NCBI RefSeq assembly: GCF_036013975.1
Contig: NZ_CP107904.1
Location: 2,170,001 to 2,234,000 of the forward strand
Direction: 5' to 3'
From: Kitasatospora sp. NBC_00458
Lineage (GTDB): Bacteria > Actinomycetota > Actinomycetes > Streptomycetales > Streptomycetaceae
DNA length: 64,000 bases
The notes beneath the pieces are model-generated. The model searched no databases and had not been told where the DNA came from. It saw only the letters and a list, made by a program, of their open reading frames with translations. This document shows positions 16,582-26,059 of the stretch, one piece after another (position 1 is the first letter of the stretch; the number at the start of each line of letters is the position of its first letter). A program made the position numbers and the translations under genes.

Positions 16582-17664
16582 ATGGCGAGGGTGACGCGGG
16601 ACGACGTGGCGAGGGTGGCGGGGACGTCTACCGCGGTCGTGAGTTATGTGATCAACGACGGGCCGCGGCCGGTGGCCGCTGCCACCCGGGCGCGCGTGCT
16701 GGCGGCGGTCGAGGAGCTGGGGTACCGGCCGAACCGGGTCGCGCAGGCGATGGCCCGGCGGCGGACCGACCTGATCGGCATGGTCGTGCCGGACGCCCGG
16801 CAGCCGTTCTTCGCCGAGCTGGCGCACACGGTGGAGCGGGCCGCCGCGGAGCGCGGGCGGCTGCTGCTGATCGGCAACTCCGACTACGCCGACGAGCGCG
16901 AGGCCCACTACATCCGCGCGTTCCTCGGGATGCAGGTGGACGGGCTGATCCTGGTCACCCAGGACCCGTCGGCGCCCGGGGTGGTCGGCATCGACTCCAC
17001 CGAGGGGACGCCGGTCGTGCTGCTGCACCACCGGGCGGAGACCGAGCGCGGCATCGCGGTGGTGGCGGACGACGAGGGCGGGGCCAGGGAGGTCGTGCAC
17101 CACCTGCTCGGCCACGGGCACGCCGAGGTGCACTGCTTCGGCGGCACCTTCTCGCTCAGCCCGAGCGACCCGGTGACCGTGCGGACCGCCGGCTGGGCGC
17201 TGGCCCTCGCCGAGGCGGGTATCCCCACCGAGGGGCTGCTGCTCCAGGCGCCGTTCGACCGCGTGCGGGCCCACCGGGAGGCGCTCGTGCTGCTGGCGCG
17301 CGCCGACCGGCCGTCCGCGGTCTTCTGCGCGACCGACGACCAGGCGATCGGCCTGCTGCGGGCCGCCGACGACCTGGGCATCCGGGTTCCGGAGGACCTG
17401 GCGGTGGCGGGGTTCGACGACATCGCGGAGGCGGTGATCGCCGGTCCGCCGCTGACGAGCGTGGCCACCGCGCAGGAGGAGATGGCGCGGGCCGCGGTCG
17501 GCCTGGTGCTCGGCGACCACCCGGGCGGCGGCGGGCCGTCGGGCCGGAACGGCGACCGGGCCGACGGGCAGGCCGGGCCGAACGAGGCGATCGGGGTGAA
17601 CGGGGCGCGGATGTTCCCGGCCCGGATGGTGGTCCGCCGGTCCTGCGGCTGCACCCCGGAGTGA
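16582..17664 (+). CDS. LacI family transcriptional regulator
   Basis: A 360-residue repressor: HTH with hinge at ~1-60 ([22 protein letters not shown]), then a periplasmic-binding-protein-like sugar-sensing domain ending with GFDDIAEA and the effector-domain motifs. Residues ~310-340 form a Gly/Asp-rich insertion before the conserved end [10 protein letters not shown] possible -10 (TAGGCT) ends seven bases before the ATG, consistent with a leaderless mRNA, and no ribosome site is visible. No sugar genes are adjacent, so its targets are elsewhere or it acts alone. Confidence 0.9.
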   Translation: MARVTRDDVARVAGTSTAVVSYVINDGPRPVAAATRARVLAAVEELGYRPNRVAQAMARRRTDLIGMVVPDARQPFFAELAHTVERAAAERGRLLLIGNSDYADEREAHYIRAFLGMQVDGLILVTQDPSAPGVVGIDSTEGTPVVLLHHRAETERGIAVVADDEGGAREVVHHLLGHGHAEVHCFGGTFSLSPSDPVTVRTAGWALALAEAGIPTEGLLLQAPFDRVRAHREALVLLARADRPSAVFCATDDQAIGLLRAADDLGIRVPEDLAVAGFDDIAEAVIAGPPLTSVATAQEEMARAAVGLVLGDHPGGGGPSGRNGDRADGQAGPNEAIGVNGARMFPARMVVRRSCGCTPE

Positions 17665-17740
17665 ACGGCCGCCGCACGAGGGGGCGGACGGGAACGCGGG
17701 CCGGAGCGGAAGGGCCGTGGCCGCGCCCGGGCCGCCCGGC

Positions 17741-19027
17741 CTACCCCTCCGCCCCGGGCGGCGGACCGAGCATGACGTCCAGGTTCCGGTGGCCGTCGGG
17801 GGCGATGAGCCGGTCGAGGTTGAGGGCGGAGATGCCCGCCCAGAACGCGCCGCGCTCGAACATCGCCTTCTCGTAGCCCGCGAGCGCGGCGTCGAGCGCG
17901 CCCGCGTCCCACGGCGCCCCGGTGCCGACCGGCGCGCCGGCGAGGACGGGCGCGACGGCGAGGGCGAGTTCGGCCGCGTCCCACATCGCGAGGTTGACGC
18001 CCTTGCCCGCGAACGGCGACATCAGGTGCGCCGCGTCGCCGACCAGGGTGGCGCCCGGGGTGCGGGGCCAGGTCAGGCCGACCGGGAGCATGTCCAGCCG
18101 CTGGGTGCGCACGGTGTCGTCACAGGCGGCCAGGGCGGCCCGGAACTCCGGTGCCCAGTCGGCGAAGTGCTCCTCGACCGCGGCGCGGGTGCCGGCCGGG
18201 TCCTGCTCGGACAGCCCGGCGGCCGTCAGCCAGTCCTCGGCGCAGCGGTAGAAGGCGTAGACACGGATCCGGCCGTCGCTGTTGCGCTGGAGGGCGAGGC
18301 CCTTGTTGTCCTGGAAGCCGTACAGGCTGCCGTTGCCGACGAAGGCCGCGGTTCCGGGGGCGGTGCGGTCGGCACCGGGGACGCCGAGTTCGACGAGGCT
18401 GACTCCGGTGTAGCGGAGGACGGCGTCGGTGAGCAGCGGGCGGACGCGGGAGCGGGCGCCCTCCGCGCCGACGAGCAGGTCGCAGGTCTCCACGGTGCCG
18501 TTGTCGAAGTGGAGCCGGTGCCGGCCGTCGCCGAGCGGTTCGGCGTGGTCGAGGCGGTGGCCCCAGCGGACGGTGGCCGGTTCGAGGGAGTCGAGGAGGA
18601 GGGTGCGCAGGTCGCCGCGGTCGATCTCGGGGGCGCCGTCGCCGTCGGGGACGCCCGTGCGGTTGCCGGGGGTGCCGGCGGACGGGCCGGCGGACGGGTG
18701 CTCGCCCGCCCGGGTGCCGTCGCCGGCGGGGACGCCGGGGCCGAAGGCGCTGTGGACGGTGCCGTGCTTGTCGAGCAGCCGGAAGTCCTCGCCCTCGGGT
18801 CGGGCCCGGGCCCAGAACTCCGCCTCCAGTCCGGCCTCGCGGACGGCGCGCCGTCCGGTGTCGCCGTGCAGGTCGAGGGTGCCGCCCTGGACGCGGGCGT
18901 CCCGGGAGGGCTCGCGCTCGTACACGGTGGCGGCGATGCCGTGGACCCGGAGGACCCGGGCGAGGGTGAGGCCGGCGGGGCCGCCGCCGATGACGGCGAT
19001 GCGCGGGGTGGTCGTCATTCCGGTCAT
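17741..19027 (-). CDS. FAD-dependent monooxygenase (TetX/aromatic hydroxylase type)
   Basis: A 428-residue flavoprotein hydroxylase. It shows the dinucleotide motif IGGGPAGLTLARVL at the N-terminus, the middle DLLVGAEGARSRVR (DG-type) motif and the GDAAHLMSPFAGKGVN FAD-ribityl motif. Homologues hydroxylate aromatic compounds or inactivate tetracyclines; the substrate here is unknown. I chose the ATG that has AAGGAG eleven bases upstream; another ATG nine bases later is possible. A Gly/Pro-rich insertion of about 40 residues occurs near 100-140. Confidence 0.88.
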   Translation of the reverse strand: MTGMTTTPRIAVIGGGPAGLTLARVLRVHGIAATVYEREPSRDARVQGGTLDLHGDTGRRAVREAGLEAEFWARARPEGEDFRLLDKHGTVHSAFGPGVPAGDGTRAGEHPSAGPSAGTPGNRTGVPDGDGAPEIDRGDLRTLLLDSLEPATVRWGHRLDHAEPLGDGRHRLHFDNGTVETCDLLVGAEGARSRVRPLLTDAVLRYTGVSLVELGVPGADRTAPGTAAFVGNGSLYGFQDNKGLALQRNSDGRIRVYAFYRCAEDWLTAAGLSEQDPAGTRAAVEEHFADWAPEFRAALAACDDTVRTQRLDMLPVGLTWPRTPGATLVGDAAHLMSPFAGKGVNLAMWDAAELALAVAPVLAGAPVGTGAPWDAGALDAALAGYEKAMFERGAFWAGISALNLDRLIAPDGHRNLDVMLGPPPGAEG

Positions 19028-19555
19028 GGTGCGCACTTCTCCTTGGGTGGGGAGATCGCGGAGCCCGAACGACGTCCCAGTCTGGTCGACCGGGCACGCG
19101 GGCTGAAGACCGGAATCGGACGGTGCGGCCCGTACTGCGACGGGCAGGGGCGGGGCGGGCGGGGACGGGGCGGGGAGGCGGGCCTGAATCGGGCCGGAGT
19201 CGGTACGGGGACGGGCGGGTGGAAGGGGGCGGGGCGCGGGCGGGGCGATCGGACGGGCGGACGACGGGGCGGGCCCGTACCGGTGTCCGGTACGGGCCCG
19301 CCCGCTCGTGCCCCGGCCCCGTCCCGGGGCCGGGCTGCCCGTGCCCCGCAGGTCACGCCTCCGGCGGCGGGCGGTCCCGGGGGCCGGCGACGGCCTCGTC
19401 CCCGCCGGGCCCGGTGGTGCCCGGCCGGCGGGGACGGGAGTCGCCGGAGGTGTCCGAGACGACGTACTTGCGGATCGTGCCCGCCCCGGCGACGGGCCGG
19501 TCGCCGCGGTGCGGGGGCGCGGCAGCGGCGCTGCGCCCCGGCACCGCGGCGGGTG
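19028..19555. other. Gene-free region upstream of the monooxygenase
   Basis: No convincing gene. It holds the monooxygenase promoter region next to its start, G-rich low-complexity sequence, and the strong hairpin at 19268-19302. Confidence 0.5.
19268..19302 (-). terminator. Strong hairpin after the ABC operon
   Basis: Perfect 16-bp arms (GGCGGGCCCGTACCGG and complement) with a 3-base TGT loop. It lies downstream of the GntR-ABC operon and before the monooxygenase; there is no T-tract, as is common in streptomycetes. Confidence 0.65.
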
Positions 19556-20587
19556 TCAGCCGGCGGCCTTCGCGACCCGGCGGAACACGACCGCGAGGGC
19601 GGCGGCGGAGAGCAGGACCAGGGCGCCCGTCTCGACGAGCTGGATCGGGACGAAGTGCGAGACCGGGTGGTACTCGCCCCAGGCGGTCCCCACCCCGTCG
19701 CAGATTCCGTCCACGCCGCTGTAGCAGTAGGAGGACCCGACCTTGGTCCCGTCCGGGAGGATCGCCCCGCTGTCGATCAGCCAGGAGTCACCGGGCTTCA
19801 CGAAGCCGGACATGTGGTGCTCGTACGGCTGCTCCTCGTAGACCACGGGCCAGAAGTACGGACGGACCAGCAGCACCGTGACCTGCGCGACGACCACCAG
19901 CACCCCGCTGACCAGCACGGCGGTGACCGTCCGCCGCACGAGCTCGCCGACCAGCACGCCCAGCGTGAGGCCGAACAGCGTCCAGGCGACCGGGACCAGG
20001 CCCAGTACGGGGTAGGTGAAGGCCTGGAACGGCGGGTCGAAGCCCACCGGAGCGCGGAAGACGTCCGCCCACCACACCCAGGTGGTCAGCCCGGCGACCA
20101 CGCCGACGGCCGGCAGGACGACCAGTCCGGCCACGCCGAGCCGGGCCGCGAGCCAGCGGCGCGGGGAGACGGACTGCGCCAGCACCATGCGGATCGTGCC
20201 GCGCTCGTACTCCTGGGCGAGCAGCGGCCCGCCGAGGAACATGCCCAGCAGCAGCGGGACCGCCGCCGCGACCGGCTGGAACAGGGTGGTGAACCCCGCC
20301 GTGATCAGGTCGATGCGCTGGACCTGGGGCCAGCACTCCGGGCGCGACCAGGCGTGCACGCCGTAGCAGTCCGTCCGCTCCATGACGCCGAGCCGGTCCT
20401 GGATCGTGAAGTGGGCGGTGAGCAGGGCGCCCGCGGCGAGGACGAAGAGGGCGGTGGTGAACCGGATCGCGGTCCGGTTCTGCCGCAGGGCCAGCCAGAG
20501 GAGTCCTCCGGGGCGGCGGCGGGCCGGGCCCGCCGGGCGGTCGGCGGGCTCCTGGACGGCCCGGCCGGTCATCAGGCTGGTGCTCAT
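19556..20587 (-). CDS. ABC transporter permease (ABC-2 like)
   Basis: A 343-residue membrane protein with about six hydrophobic segments. The segment LLLGMFLGGPLLAQEYERGTIRMVLAQSVSPRRWLAARL is the typical ABC-2 type permease coupling region. A large external loop with four Cys lies between the last two membrane segments. The ATG overlaps the ATPase stop (ATGA). Together with the ATPase it should form an exporter, perhaps for antimicrobial peptides or lipids as in YtrA-type operons. Confidence 0.87.
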   Translation of the reverse strand: MSTSLMTGRAVQEPADRPAGPARRRPGGLLWLALRQNRTAIRFTTALFVLAAGALLTAHFTIQDRLGVMERTDCYGVHAWSRPECWPQVQRIDLITAGFTTLFQPVAAAVPLLLGMFLGGPLLAQEYERGTIRMVLAQSVSPRRWLAARLGVAGLVVLPAVGVVAGLTTWVWWADVFRAPVGFDPPFQAFTYPVLGLVPVAWTLFGLTLGVLVGELVRRTVTAVLVSGVLVVVAQVTVLLVRPYFWPVVYEEQPYEHHMSGFVKPGDSWLIDSGAILPDGTKVGSSYCYSGVDGICDGVGTAWGEYHPVSHFVPIQLVETGALVLLSAAALAVVFRRVAKAAG

Positions 20588-21600
20588 GCGGCGGCCTCGC
20601 GGTCGGGAGCGGCGGTTTCGGCGGGTTCGGCGGAGTCTGCGGTTTCGGCGGGTTCTCCGGTGCGGGCGGGTCCGGCGCCGCCCGGGCCTCCGGGAGGCGG
20701 ACCTCCGGGGGTCGGGTCCTCCGGAGCCCGGTCTGCGGGCGCCGGGGTCCGGAGGTAGGCCAGCAGCAGCTCCTCCAGGCTCGGCCGGACCGTCTCCCAC
20801 GGACCGGCCACCGTCTCCGTGGTGCGGAGCAGCGCGGTGACCTGGCGGCCCCGGACCCGTCGCTCCACCGCCATGTCGCTGGGGAGTTGGGCCGCCTCCG
20901 CCGCGCCGGTGACCAGCCGGTGGCCGTCCAGGATCTCCTCCAGGTCGCCGGCGAGCCGGATGCGCCCGGACTGCACCAGGAGCAAGTGGTCGATGACGCC
21001 GTCGAGTTCGGGGAGTATGTGGGAGGAGATCAGGATGGTGGTGCCGCGTTCGGCGGCTTCGGCCATCAGGGTGCCCATCAACTCGTGCCGGGCGAGCGGG
21101 TCGAGGTCGGCCATCGGCTCGTCCAGCAGGAGCAGGTCGGCGCGCTTGCCGAGGGCCAGCGCGAGCGCGACCCTGGTGCGCTGGCCGCCGGAGAGCGACC
21201 CGACCTTCGCCCGGTGGTCCAACTCGCCCAGGTTGACTACTCGTTGTGCCGCCTCATCGTCCCAGCCGGGGTTCAGCTCGCGGCCGAGGCGGAGTGTCTC
21301 GGCCACCGTGAAGGAGGGGTAGAGCGGCTTCTCCTGGGTCACGTGGGCGACCCGGGTGCGCTGCTCGGGGGTGGTCGACTGCTCGCCGAAGACCCTCAAC
21401 TCCCCCTCGGACGGCTTGATCAGGCGGGCCGCCAGGGTCAACAGGGTGCTCTTTCCCGCCCCGTTGGCGCCGACCACCCCGCAGATCCGGCCGGTCGGGA
21501 CGGTGAAACTGCAGTCGCGCAGCGCCCAGCGGTCCCCCCGGTAGCGCTTGCCCAGCCGCACGGCCTCGACCGCCGGTCGGCTGTCAGCCTCGGATGTCAT
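20584..21600 (-). CDS. ABC transporter ATP-binding protein
   Basis: A 338-residue ATPase with Walker A GANGAGKST, signature LSGGQ, Walker B LLLLDEP and the switch His in ISSHILPE. The last ~45 residues are a Pro/Gly/Ala-rich tail not needed for the ATPase fold. It overlaps both neighbours by four bases (ATGA at each side) and powers the permease encoded next. Confidence 0.93.
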   Translation of the reverse strand: MTSEADSRPAVEAVRLGKRYRGDRWALRDCSFTVPTGRICGVVGANGAGKSTLLTLAARLIKPSEGELRVFGEQSTTPEQRTRVAHVTQEKPLYPSFTVAETLRLGRELNPGWDDEAAQRVVNLGELDHRAKVGSLSGGQRTRVALALALGKRADLLLLDEPMADLDPLARHELMGTLMAEAAERGTTILISSHILPELDGVIDHLLLVQSGRIRLAGDLEEILDGHRLVTGAAEAAQLPSDMAVERRVRGRQVTALLRTTETVAGPWETVRPSLEELLLAYLRTPAPADRAPEDPTPGGPPPGGPGGAGPARTGEPAETADSAEPAETAAPDREAAA

Positions 21601-22025
21601 GCGGTCCCCCCGCCCTCCTCGTTCGGCGCAGCCGGGGCGACCCCGGTCTCGAAGCGCTGTTCCAGTACGGAGGACATCAGTGCGGCGACGTCCTCCCGGT
21701 CGAGCCCGGCCTGCCGGGCCTCGTCCACCCACCCGACCAGTCCCGCCCGCAGCGGCCCGTCGGCGGCCGCTTCCGGTCTGGCGAGGGAGCGGCGGACGAA
21801 CGTGCCGAGCCCCGGCCGGGGTTCGACCAGTCCTTCGCGTTCCAGCTCGCGGTAGGCCTTGAGCACGGTGTTGGGGTTGATCGCCGTCTGCTCGACCACC
21901 TCCCGCGCGGTCGGCAGCTTGTCCCCCGGTTGGAGCACCCCGAGCCGCAGTGCCTGCTTGGTCTGCTGCACGATCTGCTGGTAGGTGGAGACGCCGCTGC
22001 GCCGCTCGATGCGGTACTCGATCAC
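21597..22025 (-). CDS. GntR family regulator, YtrA type
   Basis: A 142-residue regulator consisting of a GntR winged helix (PTAREVVEQTAINPNTVLKAYRELEREGLVEPRPGLGTFV) and a short C-terminal helix pair, the YtrA subfamily layout. It starts with GTG behind AAAGGG. It is first in the operon with the ABC exporter and should repress it. A CACTA-N6-TAGTG palindrome lies just upstream, and an identical arrangement occurs before the next gene, DUF2079. Confidence 0.92.
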   Translation of the reverse strand: MIEYRIERRSGVSTYQQIVQQTKQALRLGVLQPGDKLPTAREVVEQTAINPNTVLKAYRELEREGLVEPRPGLGTFVRRSLARPEAAADGPLRAGLVGWVDEARQAGLDREDVAALMSSVLEQRFETGVAPAAPNEEGGGTA

Positions 22026-22041
22026 ACTCGATTCGCCCTTT

Positions 22042-22057
22042 CACTAGTTCAATAGTG
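22042..22057 (-). promoter_or_regulatory. Operator of the GntR-ABC operon, CACTA-N6-TAGTG
   Basis: CACTAGTTCAATAGTG lies 17 bases before the GntR start. The 5-base arms and 6-base spacing are the same as in the site before DUF2079 at 23743-23758, pointing to autoregulation by the GntR protein. Confidence 0.65.
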
Positions 22058-22115
22058 GAATGGTGGCGCACCACACCACCTCGGTCAAGTCGGCACCCGG
22101 GGGGCGGTCGAAGGA

Positions 22116-23726
22116 CTACGGCCGTTCCAGCAGCAGCAGGCCGTCGCCGTCCACGACGGTCCGGTAGCCGTCCCGCTCGTACCGGTCGAGCATGCGCCTG
22201 GTGTCCTCGATCGCGCAGGGCGCCCGGACGCTCGGATCCGCGAGGTCGACGGCCACCCACTGCGGCCCGCCGGAGGCCGACGCACCGGAGGCGGACGCGG
22301 GTCCGGGGACTGGCGGCGCGGACGCGGGTCCGGGGACTGGCGGCGCGGGCGCGGGTCCGGGGACTGGCTCCCGGCAGACCAGCGCGACCGTCGCCCGCCC
22401 GGTCAGCTGCGCGGCGAGCCGGTTGGACGCCGCGACGGTGGCGCCGTCGGGTATCCGGGCGAGCAGTTCCCGGGTCTGGGCGAGCCGGGGCGGGGTCCGC
22501 CAGGCCTCGGGCATCACCACCTCGTGCAGCGGGTAGACCGGGATCGTCACGGCGGCGACCAGCAGGCCGACCGCCAGGGCCCGCCGGGCACCGCGGACAC
22601 CCACGGCCCCGCGGACGCCGCGGACACCGGGAACACCGGGAACACCGGAGCCGGGGCCGGTACCGCGCGCGCCGGCGTCGGCGCCGTCCACCGGGCCCGC
22701 CGCGCCCTTCCGGCCCGGCAGGCCGGCCCGCCCGAGGGTGTCCACCAGGGCCGCCACCAGCAGCGGCATGAGCACCGCGCTGTAGTGGTAGCCCACGCCC
22801 CAGTAGTGCGGGTTGTCGGCGAGGAGCCGCCAGGCGAGCGTGGGTACGCAGAGCAGCGCGAGCGGCGAGCGGACCCCGAGGAACCCGGCGGTCGCGGCGA
22901 GCAGGAACAGCAGCAGCCACTTCAGCGGCGGCCACCCGAGGCGGACCGCCGCCGCCCACGGCGCCGACGAGGTGCCGCCGGCACCCAGCTGGTGCCAGTA
23001 GTCGAACCCGCCGTCGGGGTTGAACGCCGGCAGCACCACCAGCACGGTCGACGCGGTGGCGGCGACACCGAAGAGCGCGACGGCGAACCCCAGCGCACGG
23101 CCGCCGCCCGCCCGCGGCGCGCGCCGGAGGATCAGCACCCCGAACGCGGCGACCGTCAGCCCGAGGTCCTCCTTCACCAGGACCAGGGGCAGCGCCCAGC
23201 AGGCCGCCGCCACCGGTCGGCCCCGCCCGAGCGCCGTCGCCGCGAACGCGAGGAGCGGCACCGCGAACGCGATCTCGTGGAAGTCGTCGGCGGCCGCGTT
23301 GACGATCCCCCAGGACGCCCCCGTGACCACGCCGACGGCGACCGCGACCCGCCACCCGCCCGCCTCGTACGCCCAGCGGGTGAGCGGCACGACGGCCAGC
23401 GCCATCAGCACCGCCTGCGCGACCAGCAGCGTCTCGGCGTGCGGGAACAGCCGGTAGAACGGGGCCAGCGCGGCCAGCATCGGGTGGAAGTGGTCCCCGA
23501 GCAGGTGGTACCCGGGCCCCTTGAGCAGGACGACCGGCGCCTCGCCGTGCGCGTACGCGCGCACCGCCTGCTCGAAGATCCCGAGGTCGTACGCCTGGGT
23601 GAGCACGCGCCGGTGCCGGTTGACGGCGACGCAGCCGTACAGGGCGGCGAAGAGACCGGCCAGCGCCCAGGCCGGGACCCAGGGCCCGCGGAGGCGGCGG
23701 CCGAGGAGGGGTGGGAACGGATGCAT
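22116..23726 (-). CDS. DUF2079 domain-containing membrane protein
   Basis: A 536-residue polytopic membrane protein with about ten hydrophobic helices. The starting loop AYDLGIFEQAVRAYA, the GDHFHPMLAALAPFYRLFP segment and VKEDLGLTV match DUF2079, thought to be related to GT-C type membrane glycosyltransferases. Two low-complexity insertions occur: Gly/Val/Arg-rich near 345-395 and Pro/Gly/Ala-rich near 460-490, the latter from a ~33-bp tandem repeat. The ribosome site AAGGG lies within the right arm of a long palindrome that resembles the GntR operator, so it is probably in the same regulon. Confidence 0.85.
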   Translation of the reverse strand: MHPFPPLLGRRLRGPWVPAWALAGLFAALYGCVAVNRHRRVLTQAYDLGIFEQAVRAYAHGEAPVVLLKGPGYHLLGDHFHPMLAALAPFYRLFPHAETLLVAQAVLMALAVVPLTRWAYEAGGWRVAVAVGVVTGASWGIVNAAADDFHEIAFAVPLLAFAATALGRGRPVAAACWALPLVLVKEDLGLTVAAFGVLILRRAPRAGGGRALGFAVALFGVAATASTVLVVLPAFNPDGGFDYWHQLGAGGTSSAPWAAAVRLGWPPLKWLLLFLLAATAGFLGVRSPLALLCVPTLAWRLLADNPHYWGVGYHYSAVLMPLLVAALVDTLGRAGLPGRKGAAGPVDGADAGARGTGPGSGVPGVPGVRGVRGAVGVRGARRALAVGLLVAAVTIPVYPLHEVVMPEAWRTPPRLAQTRELLARIPDGATVAASNRLAAQLTGRATVALVCREPVPGPAPAPPVPGPASAPPVPGPASASGASASGGPQWVAVDLADPSVRAPCAIEDTRRMLDRYERDGYRTVVDGDGLLLLERP

Positions 23727-23735
23727 GAAAGAAGT

Positions 23736-23765
23736 ACCCTTCCACTAATGAATTAGTGGAAGGGT
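23736..23765 (-). promoter_or_regulatory. 30-bp palindromic operator before DUF2079
   Basis: Two perfect 14-base arms (ACCCTTCCACTAAT and complement) around a 2-base centre; the core CACTA-N6-TAGTG equals the GntR-operon site. It starts ten bases before the DUF2079 ATG and overlaps its ribosome site, and a TTGAAT -35 lies at its edge. Confidence 0.7.
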
Positions 23766-23920
23766 GATTCAACCCCCGACGATCGGTCAACCCCGGTCCG
23801 GCCGACGCCGACCGGGCCTCCGGCCTGCCCGCCCGACGGCGCTCCGGCCCAGGTCGGACGGGTCCGGACGCCGGGAAGCCCGGCGGGCGGGTGCGCCGGG
23901 AGGCGGGCCGGGCCCGGACC

Positions 23921-24565
23921 TCAGAAGTTGAGGTGGGCGAGGACGGCGAGGACCCGGCGGTTGTCGTCGCCCGACTGGGCGAGGCCCAGCTTTCCGAAGA
24001 TGCTGTTGGTGTGCTTGCTCACCGACTTCTCCGTGATGCAGAGCTCCCGCGCCACCGCCGCGTTGCTGCGGCCCTCGGCCATCAGGGCGAGCACCTCGCG
24101 TTCCCGGGTGGTGAGCGAGCGCATCGAGTCCTTCGTCGAGTTGCGCTGCAGCAGCTGGGAGATGACCGAGGTGTCCATCGCGGTCCCGCCCGCGGCGACC
24201 CGCCGCACCGCGTCGACGAACTCGCTGACCTCGAAGACCCGGTCCTTCAGCAGGTAGCCGATGCCGCCCCGGTGGTCGGTGAGCAGTTCCCGGGCGTAGA
24301 GGTGCTCCACGTGCTGCGACAGCACCAGCACCGGCAGGCCGGGGAGTTCGCGGCGGGCCCGGGTGACCGCGTGCAGCCCCTCGTCGGTGAAGGTCGGCGG
24401 CAGCCGCACGTCGACGACCGCGACGTCCGGGCGGTGCTCCAGCAGGGCCGCCAGCAGGCTCGGGCCGTCGTCCACCGCCGCGACCACCTCGAAGTCGTTG
24501 AGGGTGAGCAGCTGGGTGATGCCCTCCCGCAGCAGCGCCAGGTCCTCGGCGATCACAACACGCAT
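23921..24565 (-). CDS. LuxR/NarL family response regulator
   Basis: A 214-residue response regulator. The receiver has the acidic pair Glu7-Asp8 and the phosphorylation site Asp52 (VVDVRLPPTF), and the C-terminal LuxR helix-turn-helix is LTTREREVLALMAEGRSNAAVARELCITEKSVSKH. Its start overlaps the end of the kinase gene by 13 bases, so the two form one operon. The kinase-regulator pair is divergent from an acyl-lipid desaturase gene, as desK-desR flank des genes in Bacillus. Confidence 0.93.
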   Translation of the reverse strand: MRVVIAEDLALLREGITQLLTLNDFEVVAAVDDGPSLLAALLEHRPDVAVVDVRLPPTFTDEGLHAVTRARRELPGLPVLVLSQHVEHLYARELLTDHRGGIGYLLKDRVFEVSEFVDAVRRVAAGGTAMDTSVISQLLQRNSTKDSMRSLTTREREVLALMAEGRSNAAVARELCITEKSVSKHTNSIFGKLGLAQSGDDNRRVLAVLAHLNF

Positions 24566-25860
24566 GGCAGCTCCATCGTCACCGTGGTGGGGCCACCCAC
24601 CGGGCTTTCCAGGTCGAGGGTCCCGTCGAAGGGTGCGAGCCGCCGGCGCAGACCGGCCAGCCCGCCGCCCTCGCGGACCGTCGCACCCCCGCCGCCGTCG
24701 TCGCCCACGACCAGCCGGAGCCGGCCGTCGGCGTACCCGAGCCGGACCCAGGCCGAGGCGGCCGCGCTGTGCTTGGCCACGTTCGCGAGCACCTCGGCGG
24801 CGGCGAAGTAGCCGGCCGACTCGACCGGCGGTTCCGGCCGTCCGGGCAGGTCGATGTCGACCCGGACGGGGATCGGCAGGTCGAGGGCGAGCGCGCGGAC
24901 CGCGCCGTCGAGTCCGCGTTCGGCGAGGACCGGCGGGTGGATGCCGCGGACGAGGTCCCGCAGCTCGGCGAGGGCCTGGGCACTGGCCGCGCGGGCGTCG
25001 GCCAGCAGCCGGTACGCGGTGTCGGGGTCCTTGCGGAACATCTGCGACGCCAGCCCGAGCTTGAGCCCGATCGCGACCAGCCGGGCCTGCGCGCCGTCGT
25101 GCAGGTCGCGCTCGATCCGGCGCAGCTCGGCGGCCTGCGCGTCCACCGCCGCCGAGCGGGTCTCGGTCAGCTCGGCGACCCGGCGGGAGAGGTAGGCCTC
25201 GGCGGTCGGGGAGAGGAGCCTGCGGCTGATCCGGCTGTGCGCGCGCAGCAGCCGTTCCGAGCTCCAGAACCCGAGGAGCAGGAAGCCCACCCCCTGGAAG
25301 AAGGAGAGCAGCGCCGTCGTGGTGCTGTGGACGGGCCAGACCAGCCCGTACCCGTAGCCGGGGTCCATCAGCGGCCAGAACAGCGGGGTGGCGACCACGC
25401 CGTGGGCGCCGTAGATCATCAGCCAGCCGGGCAGGAGTCCGAGGAGCAGGCCGACCGGGACGTCGATCAGCAGCCAGAGCAGGTCCCGCCAGGTCGAGCG
25501 GTCGGTCAGCAGCAGCCGGCAGTAGCGCACGCTGCTGGGCACGTCGAGCAGCTCGAACTCGTCGCCCTCGCGGGGCCGGTAGGGGCTGGGTATCGCGGCC
25601 CCGCACCAGCTGCCGAGGAACCGCCGGTGCAGGTCCGCCAGGCCGCGGACGGCGAACAGCGCGATCGGCAGGGTGATGAAGCCGACCCCCAGGGGGAGCA
25701 GGCCCAGCGACACGACCGAGAGCACGAGCAGGGGAACGGCACCGAGCTGGGAGAGCAGTGCCACGGCCAGGCCCCGCCGGGCGGCGACCAGGCCGTCCCG
25801 CAGCCAGGTGAGGAGGTCGGCGCGCGGCCACGGCGGCCACCGGGCACTGCTCAAGGGCAC
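24553..25860 (-). CDS. Sensor histidine kinase, HisKA_3 type with membrane sensor domain
   Basis: A 435-residue kinase: residues ~30-205 form a membrane sensor domain with four to six hydrophobic segments, the dimerisation helix ERDLHDGAQARL carries phospho-His255, and the HATPase_c domain has LANVAKHSAA (N box) and GDDGGGG (G box). I chose the GTG preceded by GGGAGCC; a GTG 87 bases upstream adds a Gly/Arg-rich stretch and is the alternative. With the divergent desaturase it may sense membrane state. Confidence 0.9.
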   Translation of the reverse strand: MPLSSARWPPWPRADLLTWLRDGLVAARRGLAVALLSQLGAVPLLVLSVVSLGLLPLGVGFITLPIALFAVRGLADLHRRFLGSWCGAAIPSPYRPREGDEFELLDVPSSVRYCRLLLTDRSTWRDLLWLLIDVPVGLLLGLLPGWLMIYGAHGVVATPLFWPLMDPGYGYGLVWPVHSTTTALLSFFQGVGFLLLGFWSSERLLRAHSRISRRLLSPTAEAYLSRRVAELTETRSAAVDAQAAELRRIERDLHDGAQARLVAIGLKLGLASQMFRKDPDTAYRLLADARAASAQALAELRDLVRGIHPPVLAERGLDGAVRALALDLPIPVRVDIDLPGRPEPPVESAGYFAAAEVLANVAKHSAAASAWVRLGYADGRLRLVVGDDGGGGATVREGGGLAGLRRRLAPFDGTLDLESPVGGPTTVTMELPCVL

Positions 25861-25983
25861 TGTCGGCTCCCGGCTCACGGCTCGTCCGTCCACGGCGCGT
25901 CCGCCCACGGCTGCCGCCACGGACCCCCCACCACGTCCCCCCCTCACGTAGGGTACTTGAGCAGGACAGCCCCAGGACGCGAA

Positions 25984-26020
25984 GGGGGGTTAACTCCCCC
26001 TCCAGGAGGGGGGTTACTCC
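25984..26020 (+). promoter_or_regulatory. Direct repeats GGGGGGTTA(A)CTCC before the desaturase
   Basis: Two near-identical 13-14-base repeats lie 24 bases apart in the gap between the kinase operon and the desaturase gene; the first can also pair with the second as a hairpin. They are good candidates for response-regulator binding sites. Confidence 0.5.
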
Positions 26021-26059
26021 GGTTCTCCCCGGGGGTGCCCGCCGACCAGACTTCTCGGC

